Source of the DNA: Kitasatospora sp. MAP5-34
GTDB lineage: Bacteria; Actinomycetota; Actinomycetes; Streptomycetales; Streptomycetaceae
Reading direction: 5' to 3'
Assembly: GCF_029894335.1 (NCBI RefSeq)
Contig: NZ_JARXZC010000034.1
Span: forward strand, 23,482 to 87,481
Length of the DNA stretch: 64,000 nucleotides
Shown piece after piece: positions 1 to 8,706 of this stretch. Below the pieces are notes generated by a model. That model made no database searches. It was not told the DNA's origin and saw only the letters and a list, made by a program, of their open reading frames with translations. Each line of letters begins with the position of its first letter. Positions within the stretch are counted from its first letter, which is position 1. Both the position numbers and the translations under genes were made by a program.

Positions 1-104
1 CGGCAGGACGCGCACTCCCAGGCGCCGTGGCCGCCCTCGGCGGAGGGCCGCAGATCCTCGTCGCCGCAGTACGGGCAGTAGAAGGGGGCAGCGCGCTCGC
101 TCAC
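1..104 (-). CDS. Small zinc-ribbon protein, 5' part only
   Basis: The first 34 codons of a gene that runs off the left edge. It begins with GTG at 104, overlapping the sulfite reductase stop codon in a GTGA junction, so the two are translationally coupled. The peptide has a CPYCG knuckle and a second Cys-x-x-Cys (ECASC), as in a rubredoxin-like zinc ribbon. In Streptomyces a short protein of this type commonly follows the sulfite reductase gene, ahead of the sulfate assimilation genes. Its function is unknown; a metal-binding or electron-transfer helper for the reductase is an inference. Confidence 0.7.
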   Translation of the reverse strand, partial: MSERAAPFYCPYCGDEDLRPSAEGGHGAWECASC

Positions 105-1825
105 GACAGCGCCTCCTCACTGGCCCGGGCCGTCCACTGGGCGAACCGCTCGCCCTCGGCGCGCTCGGCCTGGAAGCGGGTGAGCACCCGCTCGACGTAG
201 TCCGGCAGGCCGGCGCTGGTGACCTTGAGCCCACGGACCTTGCGGCCGAAGCCGGCCTCCAGGCCGAGCGCGCCGCCCAGGTGGACCTGGTAGCCCTCGA
301 CCTGCTCGCCGTTCTCGTCCGTCACCAGCTGGCCCTTGAGACCGATGTCCGCCACCTGGATACGGGCGCAGGCGTTCGGGCAGCCGTTGATGTTGATGGT
401 GAGCGGCTCGGCGAACTCCGGGAGGCGGGCCTCCAGTTCGTCGATGAGCGTGCGGCCGCGCTCCTTGGTCTCGACGATCGCGAGCTTGCAGTACTCGATG
501 CCGGTGCAGGCCATCGTGCCGCGCCGGAACGGGGACGGCGTGACCCGCAGGTCCAGCGCCTCCAGCCCGGCGACCAGCGACTCGACCTGGTCCGCGGCGA
601 TGTCCAGGACCAGCATCTTCTGCTCGGCGGTGGTCCGCAGGCGGTCCGAGCCGTGGGCGGCGGCCAGGTCGGCGATCTGCCCGAGCAGCTTGCCGTCCAC
701 CCGGCCGACGCGCGGCGCGAAGCCGACGTAGAAGTTGCCGTCCTTCTGGCGGTGCACGCCGACGTGGTCGCGCCAGACGCCGGTGGGCTGCTCGGGCGCG
801 GGGCCGTCGATCAGCTCGTACTTGAGGTACTCGTCCTGCAGCACCTGGCGGAACTTCTCCACGCCCCAGTCGGCGACCAGGAACTTCAACCGCGCGCGGT
901 TGCGCAGGCGGCGGTAGCCGTAGTCGCGGAAGATGCCGATCACGCCGCCGTAGACATCCGCGACCTCGTCCAGCGGAACCCAGGCCCCCAGTCGCACACC
1001 CAACTTGGGGTTGGTGGAGAGCCCGCCGCCGACCCAGAGGTCGAAGCCCGGGCCGTGCTCGGGGTGGTTCACGCCGACGAAGGCGACGTCGTTGATCTCG
1101 TGCGCCACGTCCAGCAGCGGCGAGCCGGAGATCGCCGACTTGAACTTGCGCGGCAGGTTGGAGAAGTCCGGGTTGCCGATGAAGCGGCGCATGATCTCGT
1201 CGATGGCGGGGGTGCCGTCGATGATCTCGTCCTCGGCGATCCCGGCCACCGGGGAGCCGAGGATGACACGCGGGGTGTCACCGCAGGCCTCGGTGGTGGA
1301 GAGACCGACGGCCTCCAGCTTCTGCCAGATCGCGGGGACGTCCTCGATCCGGATCCAGTGGTACTGCACGTTCTGACGGTCCGTCAGGTCGGCGGTGTTC
1401 CGGCCGTAGAGCTCGGAGACCTCGGCGATGGCCTTCAGCTGGGCGACGGTGAGCCGGCCGCCGTCGATCCGCACCCGCAGCATGAAGAACTCGGCGTCCA
1501 GCTCGTGCGGGTCCAGGATCGCGGTCTTGCCGCCGTCGATGCCCTCCTTGCGCTGGGTGTACAGCCCCCACCAGCGCATCCGGCCGCGCAGGTCCGACGG
1601 GTCGATCGAGTCGAAGCCGTTCCGCGCGTAAATCGTCTCAATACGTGTCCGCACGTTGAGACCGTCGTCGTCCTTCTTGAACTGCTCGTTGGCGTTGAGC
1701 GGCGTGAAGTGGCCCATGCCCCACTGGCCCTCGCCACGATGGCGGGTCACCTTGCGGGCGGCGGCGGGACGGCGCGCGTCGGCGCCGTCGACCTGGGGCT
1801 CGGCCGTTTCGGGGGTGGGGGCCAT
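101..1825 (-). CDS. sir: Ferredoxin-type nitrite/sulfite reductase
   Basis: A 574-aa siroheme and [4Fe-4S] enzyme that should reduce sulfite to sulfide with ferredoxin for cysteine synthesis. The cluster and siroheme ligands are present: ACTGIEYC (Cys-x5-Cys, about residues 437-443) and NGCPNAC (Cys-x3-Cys, about 480-485). Two ferredoxin-like half-domains precede them (near MLRVRIDGG and in the second half). The length is normal for the NirA/Sir family. The ATG at 1825 has AAGGA 7 bases upstream. The leader peptide upstream (2029-2112) and the coupled zinc-ribbon gene downstream favour sulfite over nitrite as substrate. Motifs alone do not exclude a nitrite reductase. Confidence 0.9.
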   Translation of the reverse strand: MAPTPETAEPQVDGADARRPAAARKVTRHRGEGQWGMGHFTPLNANEQFKKDDDGLNVRTRIETIYARNGFDSIDPSDLRGRMRWWGLYTQRKEGIDGGKTAILDPHELDAEFFMLRVRIDGGRLTVAQLKAIAEVSELYGRNTADLTDRQNVQYHWIRIEDVPAIWQKLEAVGLSTTEACGDTPRVILGSPVAGIAEDEIIDGTPAIDEIMRRFIGNPDFSNLPRKFKSAISGSPLLDVAHEINDVAFVGVNHPEHGPGFDLWVGGGLSTNPKLGVRLGAWVPLDEVADVYGGVIGIFRDYGYRRLRNRARLKFLVADWGVEKFRQVLQDEYLKYELIDGPAPEQPTGVWRDHVGVHRQKDGNFYVGFAPRVGRVDGKLLGQIADLAAAHGSDRLRTTAEQKMLVLDIAADQVESLVAGLEALDLRVTPSPFRRGTMACTGIEYCKLAIVETKERGRTLIDELEARLPEFAEPLTININGCPNACARIQVADIGLKGQLVTDENGEQVEGYQVHLGGALGLEAGFGRKVRGLKVTSAGLPDYVERVLTRFQAERAEGERFAQWTARASEEALS

Positions 1826-2028
1826 GGTGTCGTCCTTAAGGCAGCTGGCTCTGGGGCGGAACGCTGACGTGCTCTGAGCATGGGCCTGCCTCTGACCTGC
1901 TCGTTCACGGTTTTGCCGTGGCAGGTGCGGGGGAGACAGTGACCTGGCCCGAATGGCGCGCGGGCACCCGCGGAACGCGGGTGGGGCGAGGTGGTGCGCC
2001 GGGTGCGGTGGTGGCAGCGGGGTGGGGC

Positions 2029-2112
2029 TCAGGTCACCGGACAGATGGCGCTGGCCACGCGAAGCAGGTCGACGTGGAGTCGACCGACCAGGGTGGTTCC
2101 GGCGCTAGGCAT
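2029..2112 (-). CDS. Leader peptide of the sulfite reductase operon (27 aa)
   Basis: A 27-codon ORF 203 bases upstream of sir and co-directional with it. It encodes a peptide with the core HVDLLRVASAIC, matching the pattern of short 'putative leader peptides' found upstream of sulfur assimilation genes in Streptomyces (H-[VI]-D-L-x-R-x-x-S-A-x-C). The usual first cysteine (DLC) is leucine here, so only one Cys remains. Ribosome stalling at cysteine codons could regulate the downstream genes; that mechanism is inferred. No clear Shine-Dalgarno sequence precedes the ATG. A 7-codon ORF (MRISCHA, 2105-2128) overlaps its start in another frame and could take part. Confidence 0.75.
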   Translation of the reverse strand: MPSAGTTLVGRLHVDLLRVASAICPVT

Positions 2113-2405
2113 GGCAAGAGATTCGCATGGCGAACGACCCACGGTCCACTAACGTCCGTATGCTGGACATTCTTGTTTCGTATGTCGAGATGGAGGTCAC
2201 GTTCCCCAGTATGGAGGCCTGCTGGGTGTCGGTGGGTGAGGCGCACCGATCGGCTCCGGGCCGGGCCGACGTGCGGCCGACGCGCGAGCCTGGACGGGCC
2301 TCGCGGGGATCTCGGCCGATCAGAATATGGCAGTTCGCTGTGTTGTGGCGCGGTAGGTGGTAGATAACGTGAGAGCTGGGTGCCTCCTGGGGGGGAGCGC
2401 GGCTC
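2113..2405. promoter_or_regulatory. Divergent promoter region between sir leader and helicase gene
   Basis: About 290 bases with no convincing gene, between the leader ORF (minus) and the large plus-strand helicase gene. The base composition dips at about 2155-2200, where CGTATG occurs twice, at 2157 and 2179, 22 bases or two helix turns apart. The segment between the two copies reads GGACATTCTTGTTT. This is a reasonable place for the sir promoter and a sulfur-responsive operator. The regulator cannot be named from the sequence. Confidence 0.4.
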
Positions 2406-5400
2406 GTGATCATCCGTCCCGGACCGTTGAGAGGCATCCTCCACATGCGCGACCAGGCACCGAGCACCGCCACCGATCCAGGATCCGACCGGCTGCGGGC
2501 GGTGCTCGACGGCTGGCGGGACTCGCTGCTCGACCTGGGCGGGCGTAACCGCCTGCTGAACTTCAGACACACCAGAACGGCCACCCTGGAGCTCAGCGCC
2601 CCCGCCGCGCCCGCGCTGCTCGCGGGCCTCCCCCGGGGCTGGGACTTCGCCCCGGTGGTCGAGGCCAACGGCGTCGTCGACCGGGTCACCCATCGCGTCG
2701 CGGACCGGGTCACCGACCGCGTTGCGGATCGCGTCCCGGGCCTGGTCACCCAGAAGACCACCCAGTCCGGCCTGGACGCGGCGCTCACCCAGCTACGGCG
2801 CAAATCCGGCCAGATGTTCAACGACTACGGCCTCTGGGTGCTCTGGCTCGGTGTCGGGATGCTGGACTGGCGCGAGCAGGGGGCGACCGAAGCCAGCGCG
2901 GCCCCCCTTGTCCTGGTGCCCGTCGAGCTGTGCAGGGACCGCGCCGGCCGGACCAGGCTGCACGAGGCCGAGGGGCAGGACCCGATCCACAACCCCGCCC
3001 TCGCGGTGAAGCTCGGGCGCCTCGGCGTCGACTGGAGCGCGGTCGGCGAGGTCGACTGCACGGACGTGACCGCCGTCCTCGCCGCCGCCCGGGCGGCCGT
3101 CCGGCGGCAGGACGGCTGGGAGGTGGGCGAGCGCGTGGTGCTGGGCCTGTTCGCCTCGCACCGGGAGGCGATGTACCGCGACCTCCAGCAGAACGAGCAG
3201 CTGATCCTCGCCCACCCCCTGGTACGCGCCGTCGGCCTGGGACCGGACTCGGGCCTGCCGGACGACCTGATCGGGTTCGAACCGCCCGCCCTCGACCGGA
3301 TCGACGAGATCCAGCTGCCCGAGCAGACCCCGCTCGTCCTGGACGCGGACGCCTCCCAGCGGCAGTGCATCGCGGCGGCGATGGCCGGCCGCTCGTTCGT
3401 CATGAACGGCCCACCGGGCACCGGCAAGAGCCAGACCATCACCAACATGATCGCGGCCCTGATGCACGCGGGCCGCAGCGTGCTCTTCGTCAGTGAGAAG
3501 GCCGCCGCCCTCGACGTCGTCCGCAACCGCCTCGCTGAAGTCGGCCTCGGTGACTTCGTGCTGGCCCTGCACAGCAGCGACACCGGCAAGCGGGCCGTCG
3601 CGCAGGAACTGAACCGGGTGCTCACCACCGAGCTGCCCGCCGCCGGCGCCGCGCCGCACGAGCTGGAGCAGGCCCGGCGGCTGCGCGAGCAGCTCTCGGC
3701 GTACGCGGCGGCGATGAACGAGCTGCGCCCGCGCCTCGGCCGCAGCCTGCACGACGTCCTTGGCCGGATCGCGCTCCTCGAACGGGAGCTGGAGCGGGCG
3801 GGCGTCCCGCGCCTCGCGCTCCGGCCGGGCAGTGGCGAGGCCGCCACGGCGCTCAGCGCCGAGAGCCTGCAGGAGCTGCTCACGGCGGCCGACTCGGTGT
3901 CGCGCAGCTGGCGGCCGGTCCTGCTGGGGGAGGAGTTCGTCTGGCACGGGCTGCGGAGCCGCGCCGAGCTGAACGCCTCGCCGACGACCGTACTGGCCGA
4001 GGCGGAGGATGCGCTGGCCGAGCTGGGCGTCGCGGCGGAGCGCCACCCGCTGGGGGCGGCCGTCCCCGCCCCGCGTGGCGCACAGGAGTTGGACCGGGCG
4101 GCCACGGCGCTGCGCGCCCGGCTGCCCGAGCGCCGGCCGGCCCCGGGCCGGGCGCCGGCCCTGCCGGGGGACCAGGGCGCGGTGCTCACGGAGCTGGCGG
4201 GCCGGTTGGGGCTCGCTGAGCCGCCCGGCGTGGACGAGGCGCTGGCGCTCTGCGAGCTGACCGACCTCGCGCAGGCACCGCATCGCCCGCTGCCCGGCTG
4301 GTTCGAGCCCGCGACCATGACCAGAGTGGTGGCGGCCGTGGCGGAGCTGCGGGAGGCCGTCGCGGTCCGGGACGCCGCCCGGGCGGCGGCAGCGGACCTG
4401 TTCGGGCCGCAGGTGGTGGCCTTCGCCGAACTCCCCGAGCTGGCCCGGCGGCTGGCCGAGAACCACGGGCTGCTGGCCCCGCTGCACAAGCAGTACCGAG
4501 CGGACAAGGCGGCGGCGGCCGGCCTCACCCACGGCGGGCGCTGGAGCAAGCAGCTGCTCACCCGCCTGCCGCAGGCCGTCGCCTGGCAGGAGGCCGAGAC
4601 TCGGGTCGGCGGGCTCGCCGCAGGCCACCGCGAGCTGCTGGGCCGGTACACCCCGGAGGCCCGCGACGCCTTCGAGCCGCTCGACCGGGCCGTGGCGACG
4701 GCGGGCCGGATCGCCGAGCTGACCGGGGGCACGGCCCAGCCCGCGCTGCTGGCGACCCGGCTCGGGGACGGCGCGCCACCGGACGGGCTCGCCGAAGCGC
4801 AGGTCCAGGCGGTGCGGGCCGCGCTCGCCGACTGGTGCGAGGTGGCGCTGACGCGGGGCGATCGGTGGCGCGGCGCGGTCGACGCGCTGCTCGCGCTCTT
4901 CGAGGACGCCCGGCGGACGCGGCTCCAGCCCGCCCTGCTCGCCGGTCTCGGCCAGGCGGGGGAGACGCTGGCCGTGCTGCGGTCGGACACGGCCGGAGTG
5001 GAGGAGTGGCAGGCGTACCGCAGCGGGCTGGCGGTGCTGGCCCGGCACGCCCTGGACGACCTGCCGGCCCGCAGCGCCGAGCGCGGCGTCGCGCCGGAGT
5101 GGTTCACCGGTGCCGTCGAGCGGGCGGTGCTGGGCCGCTGGGCGGACCGGCTGCTCGACACCGACCAGCGGCTGGCCGTCAGCCGGGCGGCAGACCTCGA
5201 CGCGCGGGTGGCGGCGTTCAAGGAGGCCGACCAGCTCCTGGTCAAGGCCGCCGGAGGCGCGGTGGCCGCCGCGTGCAACGCCCGTCGGCCGCGGAACGTC
5301 GCTGCGGGCGCGGCGGCCCGGATCACCCGCGAGGCGGAGAAGAAGAGCCGTCACCTCCCCGTGCGCGAGCTGCTCGGCAGCACGCGCGAGGTGGTCGGGG

Positions 5401-7391
5401 CGGTGAAGCCGTGCTTCATGATGAGCCCGTTGACGGTCAGTCAGTTCCTCCCGACCGACTACCGGTTCGATGTGGTGATCTTCGACGAGGCGTCGCAGGT
5501 CAAGCCGAGCGACGCCGTCAACTGCATCTACCGGGGAGCGTCCCTGGTCGTCGCGGGCGACGAGAAGCAGCTGCCGCCCACCTCGTTCTTCGGCTCCTCG
5601 GCGGACGACGACTCCGACGAGTACGACGAGGAACTCCCCGACTCGTTCGAGTCGCTGCTGGACGCCTGCAAGGCGGGTGCGATGCGTGCCCTGCCGCTGC
5701 GCTGGCACTACCGCAGCCGCCACGAGGACCTGATCACCTTCAGCAACCGGTCCTTCTACCGGAACTCGATGATCACCTTCCCAGGCGCACAGGAGCGCGG
5801 CGCGGACGTGGGCGTCGCCTTCGTCCACGCGCACGGCGTCTACGACCGGGGCGGCCGCCGGGACAACTGGATCGAGGCCGAGGCGGTGGCGCAGCGAGTA
5901 CTGCACCACTTCGCCACCCGCCCGGGCCGCAGCCTCGGCGTGGTCGCGCTCTCCCAGGCCCAGGCAAGCGCGATCGAACTCGCCGTCCAGCAGGCCCGGT
6001 TGGCCCGTCCGGAGCTGGATCACTGCTTCACCGAGAGCCGCCTCGACGGGTTCTTCGTCAAGAACCTGGAGTCCGTCCAGGGTGACGAGCGCGATGTGAT
6101 GATCATGTCGATCGGCTACGGCCCGGACGAGCGGGGACAGCTCGGCCTCAACTTCGGCCCGATCAACAAGGAGGGCGGCTGGCGCCGGCTCAACGTCGCC
6201 GTCACCCGCGCCAGGTACCGGATGGAGGTCGTCTCCTCCTTCCAGGGCGTCCAACTCAAGGAGAGCGGAAACCCTAGCGTCCAGCACCTGAAGCGCTACC
6301 TGGAGTACGCGGAGCAGGGGCCCGCCGTGCTCGCCCGCGACCTGCTCCAGGCCGACGCCGAGCCGGACAGCCCGTTCGAGGAGTCGGTGCTGGATGTGCT
6401 GCGCGACTGGGGCTACCAGGTCCAGCCACAGGTCGGCGTGGCCGGCTTCCGGATCGACCTCGGGGTGCGCCATCCGGCCGCCGAGGGCTCGTACGCCCTC
6501 GGCATCGAGTGCGACGGGGCGATGTACCACTCCTCCCGGGCGGCCCGGGACCGGGACCGGCTGCGCGAGCAGGTGCTGATCGGCCTCGGCTGGCGGCTGC
6601 ACCGGATCTGGGGCACCGACTGGTACCGCAACCGCGCCGAGTCCGAGACCCGGCTCCGGGCGGCGGTGGAGCGCGCGGTCGCCGTCTCCCCGCTCGCCGA
6701 GCCGGCCCGGACTGCGCCGGTTGACCCGCCTGCCGGGACTATCCCGCCGGCCGGGTCGGCCGTCGAGGCGGAACCAGCAGTAGAACCCGTTGCAGAATCT
6801 GCGCCAGAACCCGTCCGGGTACCGGTCGGCCGCGACTACGTCCGGACCTGGAGCAGCGTCTACCGCCCGGCCGACGTCCAGGTCACCGGCTCGGTCGAGC
6901 TGCACACCCTCGAGGCCCGGCGGCCGTTGCGGCGCGCGCTGGTGCAGATCATCGAGACCGAGGGGCCGATCCACCCGGACCTGCTCGTCCAGCGGGTCCG
7001 CGAAGCCTGGCAGGTCGGTCGGGCGGGCAGCCGGATCCGGGAGAACATCGAGCAGGTGCTGCGCGAGCTGGTGAGCAGTGGGGCCGCGAAGCGGACGGGC
7101 GAGTTCCTGAGCAGCGCCGAGGGCCGTGAGCTGACGGCCCGTGAGCCCGTCGAGCGCTGCGCCCGGAAGGTGAGCCAGGTGCCCGGGGCCGAGCGGCGGC
7201 TGGCGGCGGTCGAGCTGGCGCGCGAGTCCCCGGGGATGAGCGAGGACGAGCTGATGCAGCAGGTGCGCGAGTTCTTCGGCTGGAAGCGGATGGGCGCCGA
7301 GATCCGGGAGGCGCTGGCCGGGGACATCGCCGAACTCTGCGCGACGGGGCAGCTCTCGGACTCCCACGCGGGGCTGGTGGCCGTGCGCTGA
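2406..7391 (+). CDS. DUF4011/DUF3320 superfamily 1 helicase with restriction-type nuclease domain
   Basis: A 1,661-aa protein. Order of parts: DUF4011 N-terminus (residues about 25-200), Walker A GPPGTGKSQTITNM (about 335), a long insert rich in Leu and Ala, Walker B IFDEASQ (about 1025), VVAGDEKQLPPTSFF, LRWHYRSRHE, SVQGDERDVMIMS and AVTRAR (about 1264) as SF1 motifs, then an MTES_1575-like endonuclease domain (about 1323-1408, with GIECDGAMYHSS) and a DUF3320-type C-terminus (about 1490-1600). It should unwind and possibly cut nucleic acid. A role in DNA repair or phage defence is inference. The GTG at 2406 has GGAG 8 bases upstream; ATG 2445 is the alternative. An imperfect 8-residue repeat (RVTHRVADRVTDRVAD) lies near residues 95-110. 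It appears monocistronic. Confidence 0.85.
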   Translation: MIIRPGPLRGILHMRDQAPSTATDPGSDRLRAVLDGWRDSLLDLGGRNRLLNFRHTRTATLELSAPAAPALLAGLPRGWDFAPVVEANGVVDRVTHRVADRVTDRVADRVPGLVTQKTTQSGLDAALTQLRRKSGQMFNDYGLWVLWLGVGMLDWREQGATEASAAPLVLVPVELCRDRAGRTRLHEAEGQDPIHNPALAVKLGRLGVDWSAVGEVDCTDVTAVLAAARAAVRRQDGWEVGERVVLGLFASHREAMYRDLQQNEQLILAHPLVRAVGLGPDSGLPDDLIGFEPPALDRIDEIQLPEQTPLVLDADASQRQCIAAAMAGRSFVMNGPPGTGKSQTITNMIAALMHAGRSVLFVSEKAAALDVVRNRLAEVGLGDFVLALHSSDTGKRAVAQELNRVLTTELPAAGAAPHELEQARRLREQLSAYAAAMNELRPRLGRSLHDVLGRIALLERELERAGVPRLALRPGSGEAATALSAESLQELLTAADSVSRSWRPVLLGEEFVWHGLRSRAELNASPTTVLAEAEDALAELGVAAERHPLGAAVPAPRGAQELDRAATALRARLPERRPAPGRAPALPGDQGAVLTELAGRLGLAEPPGVDEALALCELTDLAQAPHRPLPGWFEPATMTRVVAAVAELREAVAVRDAARAAAADLFGPQVVAFAELPELARRLAENHGLLAPLHKQYRADKAAAAGLTHGGRWSKQLLTRLPQAVAWQEAETRVGGLAAGHRELLGRYTPEARDAFEPLDRAVATAGRIAELTGGTAQPALLATRLGDGAPPDGLAEAQVQAVRAALADWCEVALTRGDRWRGAVDALLALFEDARRTRLQPALLAGLGQAGETLAVLRSDTAGVEEWQAYRSGLAVLARHALDDLPARSAERGVAPEWFTGAVERAVLGRWADRLLDTDQRLAVSRAADLDARVAAFKEADQLLVKAAGGAVAAACNARRPRNVAAGAAARITREAEKKSRHLPVRELLGSTREVVGAVKPCFMMSPLTVSQFLPTDYRFDVVIFDEASQVKPSDAVNCIYRGASLVVAGDEKQLPPTSFFGSSADDDSDEYDEELPDSFESLLDACKAGAMRALPLRWHYRSRHEDLITFSNRSFYRNSMITFPGAQERGADVGVAFVHAHGVYDRGGRRDNWIEAEAVAQRVLHHFATRPGRSLGVVALSQAQASAIELAVQQARLARPELDHCFTESRLDGFFVKNLESVQGDERDVMIMSIGYGPDERGQLGLNFGPINKEGGWRRLNVAVTRARYRMEVVSSFQGVQLKESGNPSVQHLKRYLEYAEQGPAVLARDLLQADAEPDSPFEESVLDVLRDWGYQVQPQVGVAGFRIDLGVRHPAAEGSYALGIECDGAMYHSSRAARDRDRLREQVLIGLGWRLHRIWGTDWYRNRAESETRLRAAVERAVAVSPLAEPARTAPVDPPAGTIPPAGSAVEAEPAVEPVAESAPEPVRVPVGRDYVRTWSSVYRPADVQVTGSVELHTLEARRPLRRALVQIIETEGPIHPDLLVQRVREAWQVGRAGSRIRENIEQVLRELVSSGAAKRTGEFLSSAEGRELTAREPVERCARKVSQVPGAERRLAAVELARESPGMSEDELMQQVREFFGWKRMGAEIREALAGDIAELCATGQLSDSHAGLVAVR

Positions 7392-7437
7392 CCCGCCGGG
7401 CGGCGGGCCGTCTGCCCCGGACCGCTACCGTAGGGGC

Positions 7438-8706
7438 GTGCAACCAGCAGGGGAAACGACCAGGACGGCGGCCGAGCGGCCGTCGCGGCGACGAGGCAAG
7501 GGCTCACGACGCGCGGCCAGACGCATCACCTGGCGCAGCACGATCTGGGCGCTGCTGAAGGACACCACCAACACCTGCGTCGAGTACCGGGTCACCGGGC
7601 TCGCGGCGGAAGCGGCGTTCTTCACCCTGCTGTCCATTCCGCCGCTGCTGCTCTGCCTGGCGGGCACCCTCGGCTACCTCGACGACATCCTCGGCGCGGG
7701 CACCATCGACAAGCTCAAGGAGGACATCGTCTCGGCCGCCGGGACGGTCCTCTCGCCGAGCTCGGTCAGACAGACCGTCCAACCGCTGCTGACGGGCGTC
7801 TTCGACAACGGCAGACCGGACCTGATCTCGATCGGGTTCCTGCTCTCCCTCTGGTCGGGGTCGCGGGCGCTGTACATCTTTATCGACACCATCACCGTGA
7901 TGTACGGGCTGGACGGCAAGCGCGGCCTGGTCAAGACCCGGCTGATGTCGCTGGGCCTCTACCTCGGGGCGCTGGTGATCGGCTCGCTGGTGCTGCCGCT
8001 GCTGGTCGCGGGCCCCGGGCTGGTGGTGGCCGCGCTGCCGTACTCGGCGGGCGTGGTCAGCGCGCTCTACTGGCCGGCCGCGATCCTGCTGCTGGTGGTC
8101 TTCCTCACCACGCTCTACCACCTCGCCGTCCCGGTCAGCACACCGTGGCGCGAGGACATCCCGGGTGCGCTGGTCGCACTCGGGATGCTGGTGATCTGCA
8201 GTGTGCTGCTCCGGCTCTACCTGGTCAGTTCGGTCGAGGGTCACTCGGTGTACGGGTCGCTGGCCGCGCCCGTCGCGGTGCTGCTCTGGATCGGCGTGGT
8301 GGCGCTCGCGGTGCTGATCGGCGCCGCGATGAACGCCGCGATAGACCGACGCTGGCCGACCGTCGAGACGGCCGACGCCCGCGCCGAGAACGAGCGCGCC
8401 AACGAGGAGGCGGCAGTGGCGGTGGTCCGCGAGGTCACCGCCCGGCGCGCCGTCGAACGGGCCCGGCGGGCGCGTGAACTCGGGTTGGCCGAGGGCATCG
8501 AGGACGAGTTCGACGAGGACGACGACGAAGGCAACCCGCCCTCCGAGTACCCCGAGCGCTGGGCCGACTTCCTCCCGCCGACCAACGTCCGCAGCCGCCT
8601 GCGCCCGTCCGGCATCCACCGCCGCCGGACCCCGCCCCCACCGGACAGCGACCGCCCCGCCCCCACCCCGGGCAACCCGCACCGGGGCCCGTGGGACGGC
8701 ATTTAG
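7438..8706 (+). CDS. YihY/BrkB family inner-membrane protein
   Basis: A 422-aa protein of the YihY/BrkB family. The N-terminus is basic (residues 1-40), followed by about six hydrophobic segments (from AAFFTLLSIPPLLLCLAGTLG through VALAVLIGAAMNAAIDRRWP). The last 110 residues are hydrophilic, first acidic (DEFDEDDDE) and then proline-rich, and are probably cytosolic. The biochemical role of the family is uncertain. GTG 7438 has a TACCGT hexamer just upstream at a distance typical of a leaderless transcript. It starts 46 bases after the helicase gene. The stop codon shares bases with the convergent gene's stop. Confidence 0.8.
   Translation: MQPAGETTRTAAERPSRRRGKGSRRAARRITWRSTIWALLKDTTNTCVEYRVTGLAAEAAFFTLLSIPPLLLCLAGTLGYLDDILGAGTIDKLKEDIVSAAGTVLSPSSVRQTVQPLLTGVFDNGRPDLISIGFLLSLWSGSRALYIFIDTITVMYGLDGKRGLVKTRLMSLGLYLGALVIGSLVLPLLVAGPGLVVAALPYSAGVVSALYWPAAILLLVVFLTTLYHLAVPVSTPWREDIPGALVALGMLVICSVLLRLYLVSSVEGHSVYGSLAAPVAVLLWIGVVALAVLIGAAMNAAIDRRWPTVETADARAENERANEEAAVAVVREVTARRAVERARRARELGLAEGIEDEFDEDDDEGNPPSEYPERWADFLPPTNVRSRLRPSGIHRRRTPPPPDSDRPAPTPGNPHRGPWDGI

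Noticed and set aside
281..1867. A 528-codon plus-strand frame opposite sir
   Set aside because: A shadow of the sulfite reductase gene, with repetitive Val/Asp/Arg content typical of reversed actinobacterial codons.
2105..2128. The 7-codon ORF MRISCHA overlapping the leader peptide
   Set aside because: Too short to list as a gene and lacking a ribosome site; kept only as an observation with the leader peptide.
2793..7367. A 1,524-codon open frame on the minus strand opposite the helicase gene
   Set aside because: High GC leaves long stop-free antisense frames. The sequence is low-complexity in Arg/Gly/Pro/Gln, has no family features, and the plus strand has clear helicase motifs.
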